NCBI GenBank assembly: GCA_045598025.1
Contig: JAZLLH010000056.1
Span: forward strand, 1 to 37,198
Direction: 5' to 3'
DNA from: UBA1195 sp045598025
GTDB taxonomy: Bacteria > Bacteroidota > Bacteroidia > Bacteroidales > WCHB1-69
DNA: 37,198 nt
The notes beneath the pieces were generated by a model. That model was not told the DNA's origin and did no database searches. It saw nothing but the letters and a program-made list of their open reading frames with translations. The position numbers and the translations under genes are program-made. Shown here in pieces: positions 22,985 through 31,772 of the stretch; the first letter of the stretch is position 1, and the number at the start of each line of letters is the position of its first letter.

Positions 22985-24124
22985 CTATACAAACAGGGAG
23001 GCCGCAATACCATCGGCAAACAGCAGTCCTTCTTCATCCAGACAGGCGCAGTTTTCCCGGATGTGACAATGCGGCAGTTTCTGCAACTGCTGCCTGAGAA
23101 CAGATTCCCGCCCGGCTCCGAAATGCTCGCGCACATAGGACAGATTGCACCCCCATTCCGTGCGCAGGGAAGTCATCAGGTATTCGTTGTATTTCATATC
23201 CCGGCTCAGGAGTTCCCCTCCGAACACCCTGCCCTCCTGCTCTTTCCAATCATTGTAGGAGCGAAGAGCGGAACAGGCCCGGATATAGGTTTCTACATCC
23301 GGAAAATTCCATTGCCTCCGATCTCCGAAATAGGAATGCGCAGCCGGGCCGAGCCCCAGATAAGGTTCGTCCTGCCAATAGGCCCTGTTGTGACGGGAAA
23401 AAGATTCCCCCTTGCAGAAATTGGAAACTTCGTAGTGCCGGAAACCGTGCTCCTCCGCAAATGCAAGCAGGAGCCGGTACTGTGCCTCCGTAACGGATTC
23501 CTCCGGCAGGCTCTCCCTATGCAACTGCAGCTGACGGGACAGCACACTGCCCTCTTCCACACTCAACTGGTAACAGGAAAGATGCGGCACGCCGGACACC
23601 TTGCTCAAATCGGACGCCCAGGTGTCGGTTGTGCTTCCCGGCAAACCGTAAATCAAATCCACCGAAATGTTGTGAAAACCGTATTTTTCAGCCTGTTCCA
23701 ATGCTTCTTCCGTCTGTTTTGCCGTGTGCGGACGACGGATGCGGCGAAGCAGTCCGTCGTCAAAGGACTGCACTCCCAAACTGAGCCGATTGATTTTTGT
23801 GTCTGCCAGAGCCTGCACATAGGAGGCAGACAAATGGTCGGGATTGGCTTCCAAGGTAATTTCGGCCGTCGAGGCCAAACCATAGAAAGACGCTACCGCA
23901 TCAATGATGCGTTGCAAATCGGAGGCTTGCAGCAAAGAAGGCGTACCTCCACCGAAATAAAGAGACGTAATCGGACGAAAAGAGAACTCCTCCCTCCGGA
24001 CCGCCAACTCGCGGTGAAGGGAATCCAGATAGGCACTCCTCAGCCCTAAACGGGTAGAGGAATAAAAACCGCAATAGGTACACTTCTGCCGGCAGAAGGG
24101 AATGTGAACGTAAATGCCGGGCAT
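22985..24124 (-). CDS. hemW: Radical SAM heme chaperone HemW
   Basis: A 379-aa radical SAM protein of the HemN-like group. The N-terminus MPGIYVHIPFCRQKCTYCGFYS carries the CxxxCxxC cluster (Cys11, Cys15, Cys18). SLYFGGGTPSLL, TLEANPDHLS, RLSLGVQSFDDGLLRRIRRPH and SVDLIYGLPGST follow, then GLGPAAHSYFG. These are shared with HemW, a heme-binding chaperone often misannotated as coproporphyrinogen oxidase. The HemW-type length and the absence of an N-terminal extension favour HemW over HemN. A lipoprotein gene ends 2 nt before its start, so both form one leftward operon. Confidence 0.92.
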   Translation of the reverse strand: MPGIYVHIPFCRQKCTYCGFYSSTRLGLRSAYLDSLHRELAVRREEFSFRPITSLYFGGGTPSLLQASDLQRIIDAVASFYGLASTAEITLEANPDHLSASYVQALADTKINRLSLGVQSFDDGLLRRIRRPHTAKQTEEALEQAEKYGFHNISVDLIYGLPGSTTDTWASDLSKVSGVPHLSCYQLSVEEGSVLSRQLQLHRESLPEESVTEAQYRLLLAFAEEHGFRHYEVSNFCKGESFSRHNRAYWQDEPYLGLGPAAHSYFGDRRQWNFPDVETYIRACSALRSYNDWKEQEGRVFGGELLSRDMKYNEYLMTSLRTEWGCNLSYVREHFGAGRESVLRQQLQKLPHCHIRENCACLDEEGLLFADGIAASLFV

Positions 24125-24126
24125 TC

Positions 24127-24483
24127 CTAATTGACAGGAATCAGCACATCCGCTTCGATGGTTTCCCCTTTGACCAGGGCAATCATGGCAACGCCCTTGT
24201 GTCCATCGTATTCAGCCGAGGCTCTGAGTTTGGCCTCATTTCTCCAAGTGTGGACAATCTGACCGTAGGAATCGGTGACCCCGACGAAATTGACACTGTC
24301 GGAATAACCCGGTTCGCCAAAAGTGACGGTACATCCGGGAACCACTTCGGAATCATCGGTGCCGCGCAGAAGGCGGACCGTCACCACGGCTTTGCAGACA
24401 TCGTCCTTGCGGCAGGAAGCGAGCAGTATTCCGCCCATAACCATGCAGAAAACGATGATAAATATGCTTGCACTCTTTTTCAT
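24127..24483 (-). CDS. Small lipoprotein of unknown function
   Basis: A 118-aa protein that I cannot place in a named family. The signal peptide SASIFIIVFCMVMGGILLASC ends in the lipobox LASC, with Cys about 23 of the ATG-24483 form. The mature part has short beta-rich segments (KAVVTVRLLRGTDDSEVVPG, SDSVNFVGVTDSYGQIVHTW, AEYDGHKGVAMI). This is compatible with a small carboxypeptidase-regulatory-like or Ig-like beta sandwich, which is an inference. I chose the ATG at 24483 because the signal peptide starts there. It is the first gene of a two-gene operon with hemW. Confidence 0.8.
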   Translation of the reverse strand: MKKSASIFIIVFCMVMGGILLASCRKDDVCKAVVTVRLLRGTDDSEVVPGCTVTFGEPGYSDSVNFVGVTDSYGQIVHTWRNEAKLRASAEYDGHKGVAMIALVKGETIEADVLIPVN

Positions 24484-24577
24484 AAAGGACTTTTGGTTAA
24501 ATGTGTTGAAAAAATAATCCGATAAAACTTCTTTTCGTATCCAAAAAAGTGGTAATATTGCAAACTTTTTCGACTTG

Positions 24578-24585
24578 CAAAAGTA
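24578..24585 (-). promoter_or_regulatory. Predicted promoter of the lipoprotein-hemW operon, -7 element
   Basis: TACTTTTG on the - strand. The surrounding 13 nt GTACTTTTGCAAG (24574-24586) is identical to CRISPR repeat bases 23-35. The leader is about 85-90 nt. Confidence 0.5.
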
Positions 24586-24644
24586 CAAGAAAAACAGACA
24601 CCGGAAGTGAATTTCCGAAATTTTTTAACCAAAAAAAAAGAACA

Positions 24645-25352
24645 ATGCGTAAATTATTGACTCTTACATTATTAACAATATCACTCGGCGGGATTTCCTG
24701 TTCGGCCGATGCCCAAAACAGAGGAAAAGGAACCGAAAAAGGGACTACCGAAGAAAAGCAGGTTATGGTAAAAATAGAGACAAACAAAGGAACAATGACG
24801 GTGAAACTCTACAATGAGACACCGAAACACAGAGACAATTTCATCAAACTGGTCAAAGAGGGCTACTACGACAGCCTCCTTTTTCACAGAGTCATCAAGG
24901 ATTTCATGATTCAGGGCGGTGATCCTGATTCCCGTCATGCCGAAGCAGGCAAAATGCTGGGGAACGGCGGACCGGACTACACCATTCCGGCCGAATTCGA
25001 CACCCGGCTCTATCACAAAAAAGGCGCACTGGCTGCGGCCAGGCTGAGCGATCAGGTCAATCCGTCGAAAGCTTCCTCCGGTTCCCAGTTCTACATTGTA
25101 CAAGGAAAGGCTTATACCGACGAACAGATGGATATGATTTCCCGACAGACGGGGCTACAGTTTACAGCGCAGCAGCGCAATGTATACCGCACCATCGGAG
25201 GAACACCTTTTCTTGACATGAACTACACCGTATTCGGAGAAGTGGTGGAAGGACTTTCCGTTATCGACAAAATTGCTGCTGTACAGACCGGACGCTTCGA
25301 CCGTCCGACGGAAGACGTCGTCATCCTTTCCATGACAGTTATCGAACAATAA
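24645..25352 (+). CDS. Secreted cyclophilin-type peptidyl-prolyl cis-trans isomerase
   Basis: A 235-aa cyclophilin that catalyses prolyl bond isomerisation in the periplasm. A signal peptide (LLTLTLLTISLGGISCSADA) is present. GGISC may be a lipobox, so it could be lipid-anchored. The domain contains VKIETNKGTMTVKLYNETPKHRDNF, FHRVIKDFMIQGGDPDS (with the catalytic Arg region), ARLSDQVNPSKASSGSQFYIV and NYTVFGEVVEGLSVIDKI. An insert with TGLQFTAQQRNVYRTIGG before the last strand is common in Bacteroidota members. The ATG at 24645 starts directly at the signal peptide. TAATATTG at 24553-24560 is a weak promoter candidate. pheS follows after 16 nt. Confidence 0.92.
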   Translation: MRKLLTLTLLTISLGGISCSADAQNRGKGTEKGTTEEKQVMVKIETNKGTMTVKLYNETPKHRDNFIKLVKEGYYDSLLFHRVIKDFMIQGGDPDSRHAEAGKMLGNGGPDYTIPAEFDTRLYHKKGALAAARLSDQVNPSKASSGSQFYIVQGKAYTDEQMDMISRQTGLQFTAQQRNVYRTIGGTPFLDMNYTVFGEVVEGLSVIDKIAAVQTGRFDRPTEDVVILSMTVIEQ

Positions 25353-25368
25353 TACTACGACGAAACCT

Positions 25369-26379
25369 ATGATTAATTTGGAAGAACTTCGGCAGGAAAT
25401 AGAAAGCTTTTCCTCCGAAAAAATGGAAGACATCGAGCAGTTCCGCTTGAAATTTCTGGGCAAAAAAGGACTGCTGGTCACCCTTTTCAACGAAATCAAA
25501 AACATTCCCCCGGAAGAACGGAAAGAGTTCGGACAGGGAATCAACAACCTCAAACAACTGGTATTGGACCGCCATGCGGAAATGAAGGCCCGCTGCGAGG
25601 CATCCCAAACCGTACGCAGGGAACCGGTGGACCTGACCCGCCCGGCCAACCGCATCGGGATGGGAGCCCGTCATCCCATATCTGTTGTCACACGACAACT
25701 CTGCGATGTATTCCGGAAAATCGGCTACACCGTGGCCGAAGGTCCGGATATAGAAGATGACTGGCACAATTTCGGCGCTCTGAACTTTCCGCCGGAACAT
25801 CCGGCAAGGGATATGCAGGATACCTTTTTCGTGGCACCGGATATTCTGCTGCGCACCCACACCTCCCCCGTACAGTCCCGCGTCATGGAGGCCAACCGCC
25901 CCCCCATCCGCGTGGTCTGTCCCGGACGTGTGTTCCGAAATGAGGCCATTACGGCAAGGGCACACTGCATTTTTCATCAGGTGGAAATTCTCTGCATAGA
26001 CGAAAACATTTCTTTTGCGGACCTGAAGCAGACCCTGGATTTCTTTGTCAAGGAAATGTTCGGCAAAGACCGCAAAATCCGGCTGCGCCCCTCCTACTTT
26101 CCGTTTACGGAACCCTCTGCCGAGATGGACATCAGTTGCGACATCTGCAACGGCAAAGGATGCAACATCTGTAAGGGAAGCGGCTGGGTCGAAATTCTCG
26201 GATGTGGCATGGTAGATCCGAATGTATTGGAGCTCAATGGTATAGATTCAAAAAAATACAGTGGATTCGCCATCGGAATCGGGGTAGAAAGAACCACCCA
26301 GCAATTGTATAAGACCAAGGATATCCGCCTGTTCTTCGAAAACGACATCCGGTTCCTGCAGCAATTCGAAACTCTTTAA
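25369..26379 (+). CDS. pheS: Phenylalanine--tRNA ligase alpha subunit
   Basis: PheS (336 aa) is the catalytic alpha subunit of the alpha2-beta2 synthetase. The N-terminal coiled coil (EDIEQFRLKFLGKKGLLVTLF) binds tRNA. The class II catalytic core includes HPISVVTRQLCDVFRKIGYT, GPDIEDDWHNFGALNFPPEH, RTHTSPVQSRVME (motif 2 region), CPGRVFRNEAITARAHCIFH and FAIGIGVERTTQQLY (motif 3). The insert CDICNGKGCNICKGSGW looks like a Cys4 metal site, as in other Bacteroidota PheS. No pheT follows. It is 16 nt after the cyclophilin gene and 31 nt before the DUF2723 gene. Confidence 0.95.
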   Translation: MINLEELRQEIESFSSEKMEDIEQFRLKFLGKKGLLVTLFNEIKNIPPEERKEFGQGINNLKQLVLDRHAEMKARCEASQTVRREPVDLTRPANRIGMGARHPISVVTRQLCDVFRKIGYTVAEGPDIEDDWHNFGALNFPPEHPARDMQDTFFVAPDILLRTHTSPVQSRVMEANRPPIRVVCPGRVFRNEAITARAHCIFHQVEILCIDENISFADLKQTLDFFVKEMFGKDRKIRLRPSYFPFTEPSAEMDISCDICNGKGCNICKGSGWVEILGCGMVDPNVLELNGIDSKKYSGFAIGIGVERTTQQLYKTKDIRLFFENDIRFLQQFETL

Positions 26380-26410
26380 AAAACGAAGCAAAACATAAAA
26401 CACAAAAAGA

Positions 26411-29400
26411 ATGGATAAAAAATTCAGAATTCTCAACACCAGCTTTGGTTGGATTGTGGGTTTGCTCGCCAGCATGGTATACATTCTGACTGCGGAACCC
26501 ACCGTCAGTTTCTGGGACTGCGGAGAATACATTTCCACCGCATGCAAACTGCAAGTGGGACATCCTCCCGGGGCCCCCACCTTTCAATTGATCGGATGCA
26601 TTTTTGCCCTCTTTGCCAAGGATGCGGCACACATCGCCGTCTGCATCAACACCATGTCGGCCATCTGCAGTGGTCTGACCATCATGTTCCTGTTCTGGAC
26701 CATCGCCCTCTTTGCAAAGAAGATTGCCACCCGCTCCGGAAAAGAGCTGGACAAATCCGGAATGATTGCCGTATTCGGATGTGCCCTGATCGGAGCTGCC
26801 GCATACACCTTTTCCGATACATTCTGGTTCTCAGCCGTAGAAGGTGAAGTGTACGCCATGTCATCTTTCTTTACAGCTTTGGTTTTCTGGGCTATCCTGA
26901 AGTGGGACCAGGTTGCTGACGACAATGGTTCCTATCGCTGGCTGATCCTGATTGCCTACCTCGTGGGATTATCCATCGGTGTGCACCTGTTGAACCTGCT
27001 GACACTTCCGGCCATGGTACTGGTCGTTTACTACCGCAAATACAAACCGACGACCAAAGGCGTGATTTATGCACTGCTGCTTTCTTTCGTTATGATTGGT
27101 CTGATTCTGTGGGGCATAGTGCCATGGATCGTCAAATTGTCCGGTGCTTTCGAACGCATTTTTGTCAATGGATTCCACCTGCCTTTCAACACCGGTACCA
27201 TTATCTATTTCGTGCTGATTGCCGCACTGATTGTCTGGGGTATACTCTATTCGGAAAAACACCGCAAACGCCTGCTGAACCTCATTACGCTGTGCTTTGC
27301 CTTTATCCTGATAGGATATTCCACCTTCTTCATTCTGGTCATCCGTTCCAACGCCAATACGCCGCTGGATGAGAACAACCCGGAAGATGCCGTAGCCCTG
27401 CTTTCGTACCTGAACCGGGACCAATACGGCAAAACACCGCTGGTTTACGGACCTTACTACAACTCCCCCGTCACAGGCTACAAAGACGGGAAACCTTCCT
27501 ACGTCAAAAACTACGTCATCCGATACAATGGTCAGCAGATTGCATCCTACTTCGACAAACAGGATGCAGACAAATTCATGAAGGAAAATGCCGATCGCTA
27601 TCAGAACGGAGATTTCAACATGCGTGGAGAATATGTAATCGGTGACAGCAAGGTCAATTCGGAAGTAATGTACGATGGAAACTACTGCACCCTTTTCCCC
27701 AGAATGTGGAACCGGGAAGCCCCCCGTATCCGCCAGTACCGCATATGGGCGGACATCAATGGAGAGGATTATGAATATTTCAACGGGCAGCGGGTTCCCC
27801 GCAAACCCAGTTTCGGAGAAAACCTGAAATTTTTCTGGAAATATCAGATGGGATATATGTACGGACGCTACTTCATGTGGAATTTCGCTGGCCGTCAGAC
27901 CGTCAATCAGGGATTCGGCGGAGACGATGCCGGTAACTGGATTTCCGGTATCCGTTTTCTGGACGAACTCCGTTTAGGACCGCAGGATATGCCCAAACAC
28001 ATGAAAAATCCGGGCAACAACAGGTATTTCTTCCTTCCGCTGATATTGGGTCTGGTCGGATTGTTCTATCAATTCAAAAAGGATTCCCACAACGGAATGG
28101 TGGTCATGGCCCTGTTCTTCATGACGGGTATTGCCATCGGAATCTACCTGAACATGTATGCCTATCAGCCGAGAGAAAGGGACTATGCGTTTGCGGCTTC
28201 CTTCTATGCATTCTGCATATGGATAGGTCTCGGCGTATATGCCATTTATGATGCGCTGGGCAAAAAGGTGAACAAAAACGCAGCCGCCATCGCGGCTACC
28301 GCCGTATGTGTATGCGTTCCGTCCATCATGGGTGCCCAGAACTGGGACGATCACAACCGCTCCAACCGCTACCTGACCCGGGAAATTGCCAAAGCCTACC
28401 TGGATTCCTGCGAACCGAACGCCATACTGTTCACCAACGGGGATAACGACACCTTCCCGCTCTGGTACATGCAGGAAGTGGAAGGCTACCGTACCGATGT
28501 CCGCATCTGCAACCTGTCTCTGGCAGGAACAGACTGGTATCTGGACCAGATGAAGCGCGAATCCTATGACGGACAGCCTGTACCCATGAAGATGACCAAG
28601 GAGATGTACAAGCAGGGCACAAGAGACATACTGATTGCCCGCAATGAAATCAAAGCTCCGCAGAACCTGGCCAACGTCATGAAGGATGTCATGTACAATC
28701 CGAACAACAACAAGCGCGAGGCCTTCATCCGCACGACGCATTTCTATCTGGATGTGGACCGCGACAAGGTCATTGCCAACGGAACTGTACATCCGAATGA
28801 TACGGACAAGATTGTTTCCCAAATGGTGTGGACCATGCCGAACGACTATCTGTACAATGTCAACGGAAACGACACTGTCATGATTGTCACAAAGGCCTAC
28901 ATTGCCATGATGGATATTCTGGCCCACAACAATTGGGAACGCCCGATTTACTACGTGGCCACCACGGGACAGGAATCCTTCTTCGGACTGAACAAATACT
29001 TCCAAATGGAGGGTCTGGCCTATCGCCTGGTCCCCGTGGACGAAAAGATACCCAATACCCTGGGCGGCCTGGTAGGACGCGTCAATCCGGATGTCTTGAA
29101 CAAGCACGTACAGACATTCGATTTCAGCGAATACGCCAATCCGGACGTTTACCTGAGCGAGGACTATACCCGTACCGTTTCCAACCTGAAACTGTTCATG
29201 ATCCGCTTGGCTGACGCCTATGTTGCCAAGAACCGGCCGGAGGAAGCCAAACGCACCATTGACCTGTGCTATCGATGGTTCCCTCCTACTACCATTCCCT
29301 ACGACAACATGGACCTCTATCTTGGAGAACTCTATATGAAGTGCAACCTGCCGGAAGCCACCAGTGCCGGATTGAAACTGTTTGACGAATATATGGACCA

Positions 29401-29593
29401 GATAGCTCTGGAAAACAGCTATTACGCCCGTTTCAGAGGCAAAAAGGCAGAATCCGTCCGTCAGGATTGGGAAATCAACCGCTCTATCTGCAATCAGATT
29501 GCCAACTCCTGTTCGTATTACAGACAAACGTCCGGAGACGAACTGCAGAAAAAATTTGATGCAGTAATCACCAAAGCCTCTGCACTGAGATAA
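26411..29593 (+). CDS. DUF2723 (GT-C-like) polytopic membrane protein
   Basis: A 1060-aa protein. The N-terminal part carries the DUF2723 hallmark ILTAEPTVSFWDCGEYISTA and KLQVGHPPGAPTFQLIG, then a series of hydrophobic helices to about residue 320. A soluble segment follows (about 340-530) before more membrane helices at about 530-640. The C-terminal third is soluble, with NGDNDTFPLWYMQEVEGYRTDVRI. Family knowledge: DUF2723 proteins resemble protein O-mannosyltransferases (GT-C fold) and the eukaryotic TMEM260, and are common in Bacteroidota. The substrate is unknown. The gene ends at a strong terminator. Neighbouring GT4 and YfhO genes also suggest glycan work at the membrane. Confidence 0.88.
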   Translation: MDKKFRILNTSFGWIVGLLASMVYILTAEPTVSFWDCGEYISTACKLQVGHPPGAPTFQLIGCIFALFAKDAAHIAVCINTMSAICSGLTIMFLFWTIALFAKKIATRSGKELDKSGMIAVFGCALIGAAAYTFSDTFWFSAVEGEVYAMSSFFTALVFWAILKWDQVADDNGSYRWLILIAYLVGLSIGVHLLNLLTLPAMVLVVYYRKYKPTTKGVIYALLLSFVMIGLILWGIVPWIVKLSGAFERIFVNGFHLPFNTGTIIYFVLIAALIVWGILYSEKHRKRLLNLITLCFAFILIGYSTFFILVIRSNANTPLDENNPEDAVALLSYLNRDQYGKTPLVYGPYYNSPVTGYKDGKPSYVKNYVIRYNGQQIASYFDKQDADKFMKENADRYQNGDFNMRGEYVIGDSKVNSEVMYDGNYCTLFPRMWNREAPRIRQYRIWADINGEDYEYFNGQRVPRKPSFGENLKFFWKYQMGYMYGRYFMWNFAGRQTVNQGFGGDDAGNWISGIRFLDELRLGPQDMPKHMKNPGNNRYFFLPLILGLVGLFYQFKKDSHNGMVVMALFFMTGIAIGIYLNMYAYQPRERDYAFAASFYAFCIWIGLGVYAIYDALGKKVNKNAAAIAATAVCVCVPSIMGAQNWDDHNRSNRYLTREIAKAYLDSCEPNAILFTNGDNDTFPLWYMQEVEGYRTDVRICNLSLAGTDWYLDQMKRESYDGQPVPMKMTKEMYKQGTRDILIARNEIKAPQNLANVMKDVMYNPNNNKREAFIRTTHFYLDVDRDKVIANGTVHPNDTDKIVSQMVWTMPNDYLYNVNGNDTVMIVTKAYIAMMDILAHNNWERPIYYVATTGQESFFGLNKYFQMEGLAYRLVPVDEKIPNTLGGLVGRVNPDVLNKHVQTFDFSEYANPDVYLSEDYTRTVSNLKLFMIRLADAYVAKNRPEEAKRTIDLCYRWFPPTTIPYDNMDLYLGELYMKCNLPEATSAGLKLFDEYMDQIALENSYYARFRGKKAESVRQDWEINRSICNQIANSCSYYRQTSGDELQKKFDAVITKASALR

Positions 29594-29614
29594 GACAGCA
29601 TGAGATAATACCAG

Positions 29615-29652
29615 AGAGGGTATCTTCAAAATTTGGAGATACCCTCTTTTTT
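29615..29652 (+). terminator. Terminator after the DUF2723 gene
   Basis: AGAGGGTATCT (29615-29625) pairs with AGATACCCTCT (29637-29647), and a T run ends at 29652. The mirrored A-poor side makes it mainly a + strand terminator, but it also lies after the leftward Hsp15-like gene. Confidence 0.88.
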
Positions 29653-29678
29653 ATACTCAGATTTTCTTTGTAAATCGG

Positions 29679-30065
29679 TTATTCATCCGTACGGAGAAAA
29701 TCCTTCAGATAGTCAATCTGCCGGCGATCCCGCTTCGTTGGCCGACCTATGCCGGCATCGCGATGTTCCGTCTGCATTCGGGCAATACGGACTCTCTCGT
29801 ATTCCTCTGCCGGAGTCAGGTCTTCATAAAACTCGGAAACTCGGACGGCCGGAATCCGGGATTTGGGAGCATCCAGCACACGGACTGTCTTCAACAGGGA
29901 ACCTATACGCAACTGCACCTCATCCCCGACCTTTACTTCTCGGGCAGGCTTGCAGTTGACACCGTCCACCTTTACCTTGCCGGCGCTGCACGCATCGGCG
30001 GCCTGCGTCCGTGTCTTGAACAGACGGACATCCCATAACCATTTGTCCATGCGTGTTTTTTCCAT
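29679..30065 (-). CDS. RNA-binding S4 domain protein, Hsp15-like
   Basis: A 128-aa protein. The N-terminal S4 RNA-binding fold is MDKWLWDVRLFKTRTQAADA followed by CSAGKVKVDGVNCKPAREVKVGDEV. The C-terminal tail is basic (RPTKRDRRQIDYLKDF). This architecture matches Hsp15 (HslR), which binds stalled 50S subunits carrying nascent peptidyl-tRNA in E. coli. Bacteroidota homologs are usually annotated as S4-domain proteins and their function is mostly inferred. It starts 9 nt after the DUF4159 gene and is the second gene of that leftward operon. Confidence 0.88.
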   Translation of the reverse strand: MEKTRMDKWLWDVRLFKTRTQAADACSAGKVKVDGVNCKPAREVKVGDEVQLRIGSLLKTVRVLDAPKSRIPAVRVSEFYEDLTPAEEYERVRIARMQTEHRDAGIGRPTKRDRRQIDYLKDFLRTDE

Positions 30066-30074
30066 ATTTCGCTC

Positions 30075-30752
30075 TTATTTCGTGAATACGTATTGTATGA
30101 TATTGGCTCCCATTCGAAGCGCTTTCTGATGCAATTCCTCTGAATCCTTGTGGACGGCGGGATCTTCCCATCCGTCTCCCAAATCGCATTCATAGGTAAA
30201 CAGACACACCAGGCGGCCTTCCCATATCAGTCCGAACGCCTGAGGCGGTTTGGCATCGTGCTCGTGGATTTTCGGCAAGCCATGGGGAAAATCAAATTTC
30301 TGATGAAATATGGGATGGGAATACGGAAGTTCCACAAAATCCAGTTCGGGAAACACTTTTTTCATTTCCCTACGCACGGATGGACCTATGCCGTAATTAT
30401 CGTCGATATGGAGGAATCCGCCTGCCATCAGGTAGGTCCGGAGATTCCGCACCTCATCATCGGAAAACAGCACATTGCCATGTCCGGTCATATGCAGAAA
30501 AGCATAGTCGAAAATTTCCCGGCTGCCGACTTCCACCGTAGGTATCACAGAGGGGAAACCGGTTCCCAAATGCTGATTGCAGAAACGGGCCAGATTGGGC
30601 AGAGAGGTGGGATTGGCATACCAATCCCCGCCACCTTGATATTTCAGCAGCGCAACAGATTGCGCTTGTGCGGGCACAACGACCGACAGGAACAACCAAC
30701 AGCAGAATCCGGAAATCCGTAGCTTCAGTTTACTCTTTTTCCTCTTTTCCAT
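30075..30752 (-). CDS. DUF4159 domain secreted protein
   Basis: A 225-aa protein with a signal peptide: KRKKSKLKLR is the basic start, FCCWLFLSVVVPAQAQ the hydrophobic part, with cleavage after AQA. The mature protein matches DUF4159: VALLKYQGGGDWYANPTSLPN, FDYAFLHMTGHGNVLFSDDEV, LRTYLMAGGFLHIDDNYGIG and FTYECDLGDGWED. Family function is unknown. The fold is thought to resemble class I glutamine amidotransferase-like domains, which I state from memory. It leads a two-gene operon with the Hsp15-like gene, with a promoter about 29 bp upstream. Confidence 0.88.
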   Translation of the reverse strand: MEKRKKSKLKLRISGFCCWLFLSVVVPAQAQSVALLKYQGGGDWYANPTSLPNLARFCNQHLGTGFPSVIPTVEVGSREIFDYAFLHMTGHGNVLFSDDEVRNLRTYLMAGGFLHIDDNYGIGPSVRREMKKVFPELDFVELPYSHPIFHQKFDFPHGLPKIHEHDAKPPQAFGLIWEGRLVCLFTYECDLGDGWEDPAVHKDSEELHQKALRMGANIIQYVFTK

Positions 30753-30780
30753 GGTACTGCTTCATGATGTTTTCAAACTG

Positions 30781-30788
30781 CAAAGTTA
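30781..30788 (-). promoter_or_regulatory. Predicted DUF4159 operon promoter, -7 element
   Basis: TAACTTTG (then CAG) on the - strand matches TAnnTTTG, 28 bp before the ATG at 30752. Confidence 0.5.
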
Positions 30789-30871
30789 ACACTTTTTGCC
30801 GCATCATCGGACAAGATAGGACTTTTTTGTTTTTTTTTCCGCAATAAGGGTTTTTACATTGAAATAATGGG

Positions 30872-30879
30872 TACTTTTG
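30872..30879 (+). promoter_or_regulatory. Predicted promoter of the transketolase-permease-glycosyltransferase run, -7 element
   Basis: TACTTTTG at 24 bp before the ATG at 30904 matches TAnnTTTG. Upstream is T-rich without a clear -33 TTG at 19-21 nt. Confidence 0.5.
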
Positions 30880-30903
30880 TTTTTTAAAACAATTCAAATC
30901 ATT

Positions 30904-31758
30904 ATGCTTAATAGAGAGAGAGTTACAGAATTAGAAAAAAGAGCAACCCAAACCCGTAGAGACATTTTGCGCATGGTTCATGCCGTTCAGTCCGGACATC
31001 CGGGAGGGTCTCTGGGATGCACCGATTTCATGACGGCTTTGTTTTCCGAAGTGCTGAACTGCCCGAAAGATCAATTTACCGTTGACGGAAAAGGACACGA
31101 CATGTTTTTCCTTTCCAACGGACACATCACTCCGGCCCTTTACAGCACGCTGGCCAGAGCCGGTTATTTCGATGTGAAGGAACTGGCTACTTTCCGCAAA
31201 ATGGGAACCCGACTGCAAGGCCACCCCTCCGTGCACAGCGGCGTTCCGGGAATCCATGTAGCCTCCGGTTCTCTGGGACAGGGCACTTCCGTGGCCGTGG
31301 GTGCCGCCGAAGCAAAGAAATTGAACAGCGATCCCTCCATCGTCTACGTACTGACCGGTGACGGAGAACTGGAAGAAGGACAGAACTGGGAAGCATTCAT
31401 GTATGCCGGAGCAAAACAGGTGGATAATCTCATCGTGACGGTGGACTACAACAAAAAACAGATTGACGGAAGTACCGACAAAGTGATGAACCTGCTGGAT
31501 CTGGGTGCCAAATTCAAAGCTTTCGGTTTCGAAGTGTTCGAAGGCAACGGAAACCGTATGGAAGAAGTGCTCAACATCCTTGAATCGGCAAAAAAAGCCT
31601 GCGGCAAAGGCCATCCCATCGCCTTCCTGATGCACACCGAAATGGGCTACGGCGTCGATTTCATGATGGGTACCCACAAATGGCACGGCACACCTCCCAA
31701 TGACGAGCAACTGGCCGCCGGCCTGGCTCAGCTGGAGGAAACCCTCGGTGATTACTAA
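30904..31758 (+). CDS. Transketolase, N-terminal subunit
   Basis: A 284-aa protein covering only the thiamine-diphosphate-binding N-terminal third of transketolase. Motifs: SGHPGGSLGCTDFMTALF, FFLSNGHITPALYS, GIHVASGSLGQGTSVAVGAA and GDGELEEGQNWEAFM ending in DYNKKQIDG, the ThDP/Mg motif. Two-subunit transketolases are known in many bacteria, and the C-terminal partner (pyrimidine-binding and C domains) is usually the next gene. Here the next gene is an LptF/LptG permease 14 nt on, so the partner must be elsewhere. The protein ends cleanly, not by frameshift. The ATG at 30904 matches family starts. Transketolase acts in the pentose phosphate pathway. Confidence 0.92.
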   Translation: MLNRERVTELEKRATQTRRDILRMVHAVQSGHPGGSLGCTDFMTALFSEVLNCPKDQFTVDGKGHDMFFLSNGHITPALYSTLARAGYFDVKELATFRKMGTRLQGHPSVHSGVPGIHVASGSLGQGTSVAVGAAEAKKLNSDPSIVYVLTGDGELEEGQNWEAFMYAGAKQVDNLIVTVDYNKKQIDGSTDKVMNLLDLGAKFKAFGFEVFEGNGNRMEEVLNILESAKKACGKGHPIAFLMHTEMGYGVDFMMGTHKWHGTPPNDEQLAAGLAQLEETLGDY

Positions 31759-31772
31759 ATCACGACTTCCGT

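Noticed and set aside
22985..24124. Oxygen-independent coproporphyrinogen III oxidase (hemN)
   Set aside because: The CxxxCxxC start at residue 11 without an N-terminal extension, plus the length, fit the heme chaperone HemW better.
27974..29629. 551-codon open frame antisense to the DUF2723 gene
   Set aside because: A mirror frame of a GC-rich-codon gene; no recognisable domain, and the sense gene is certain.
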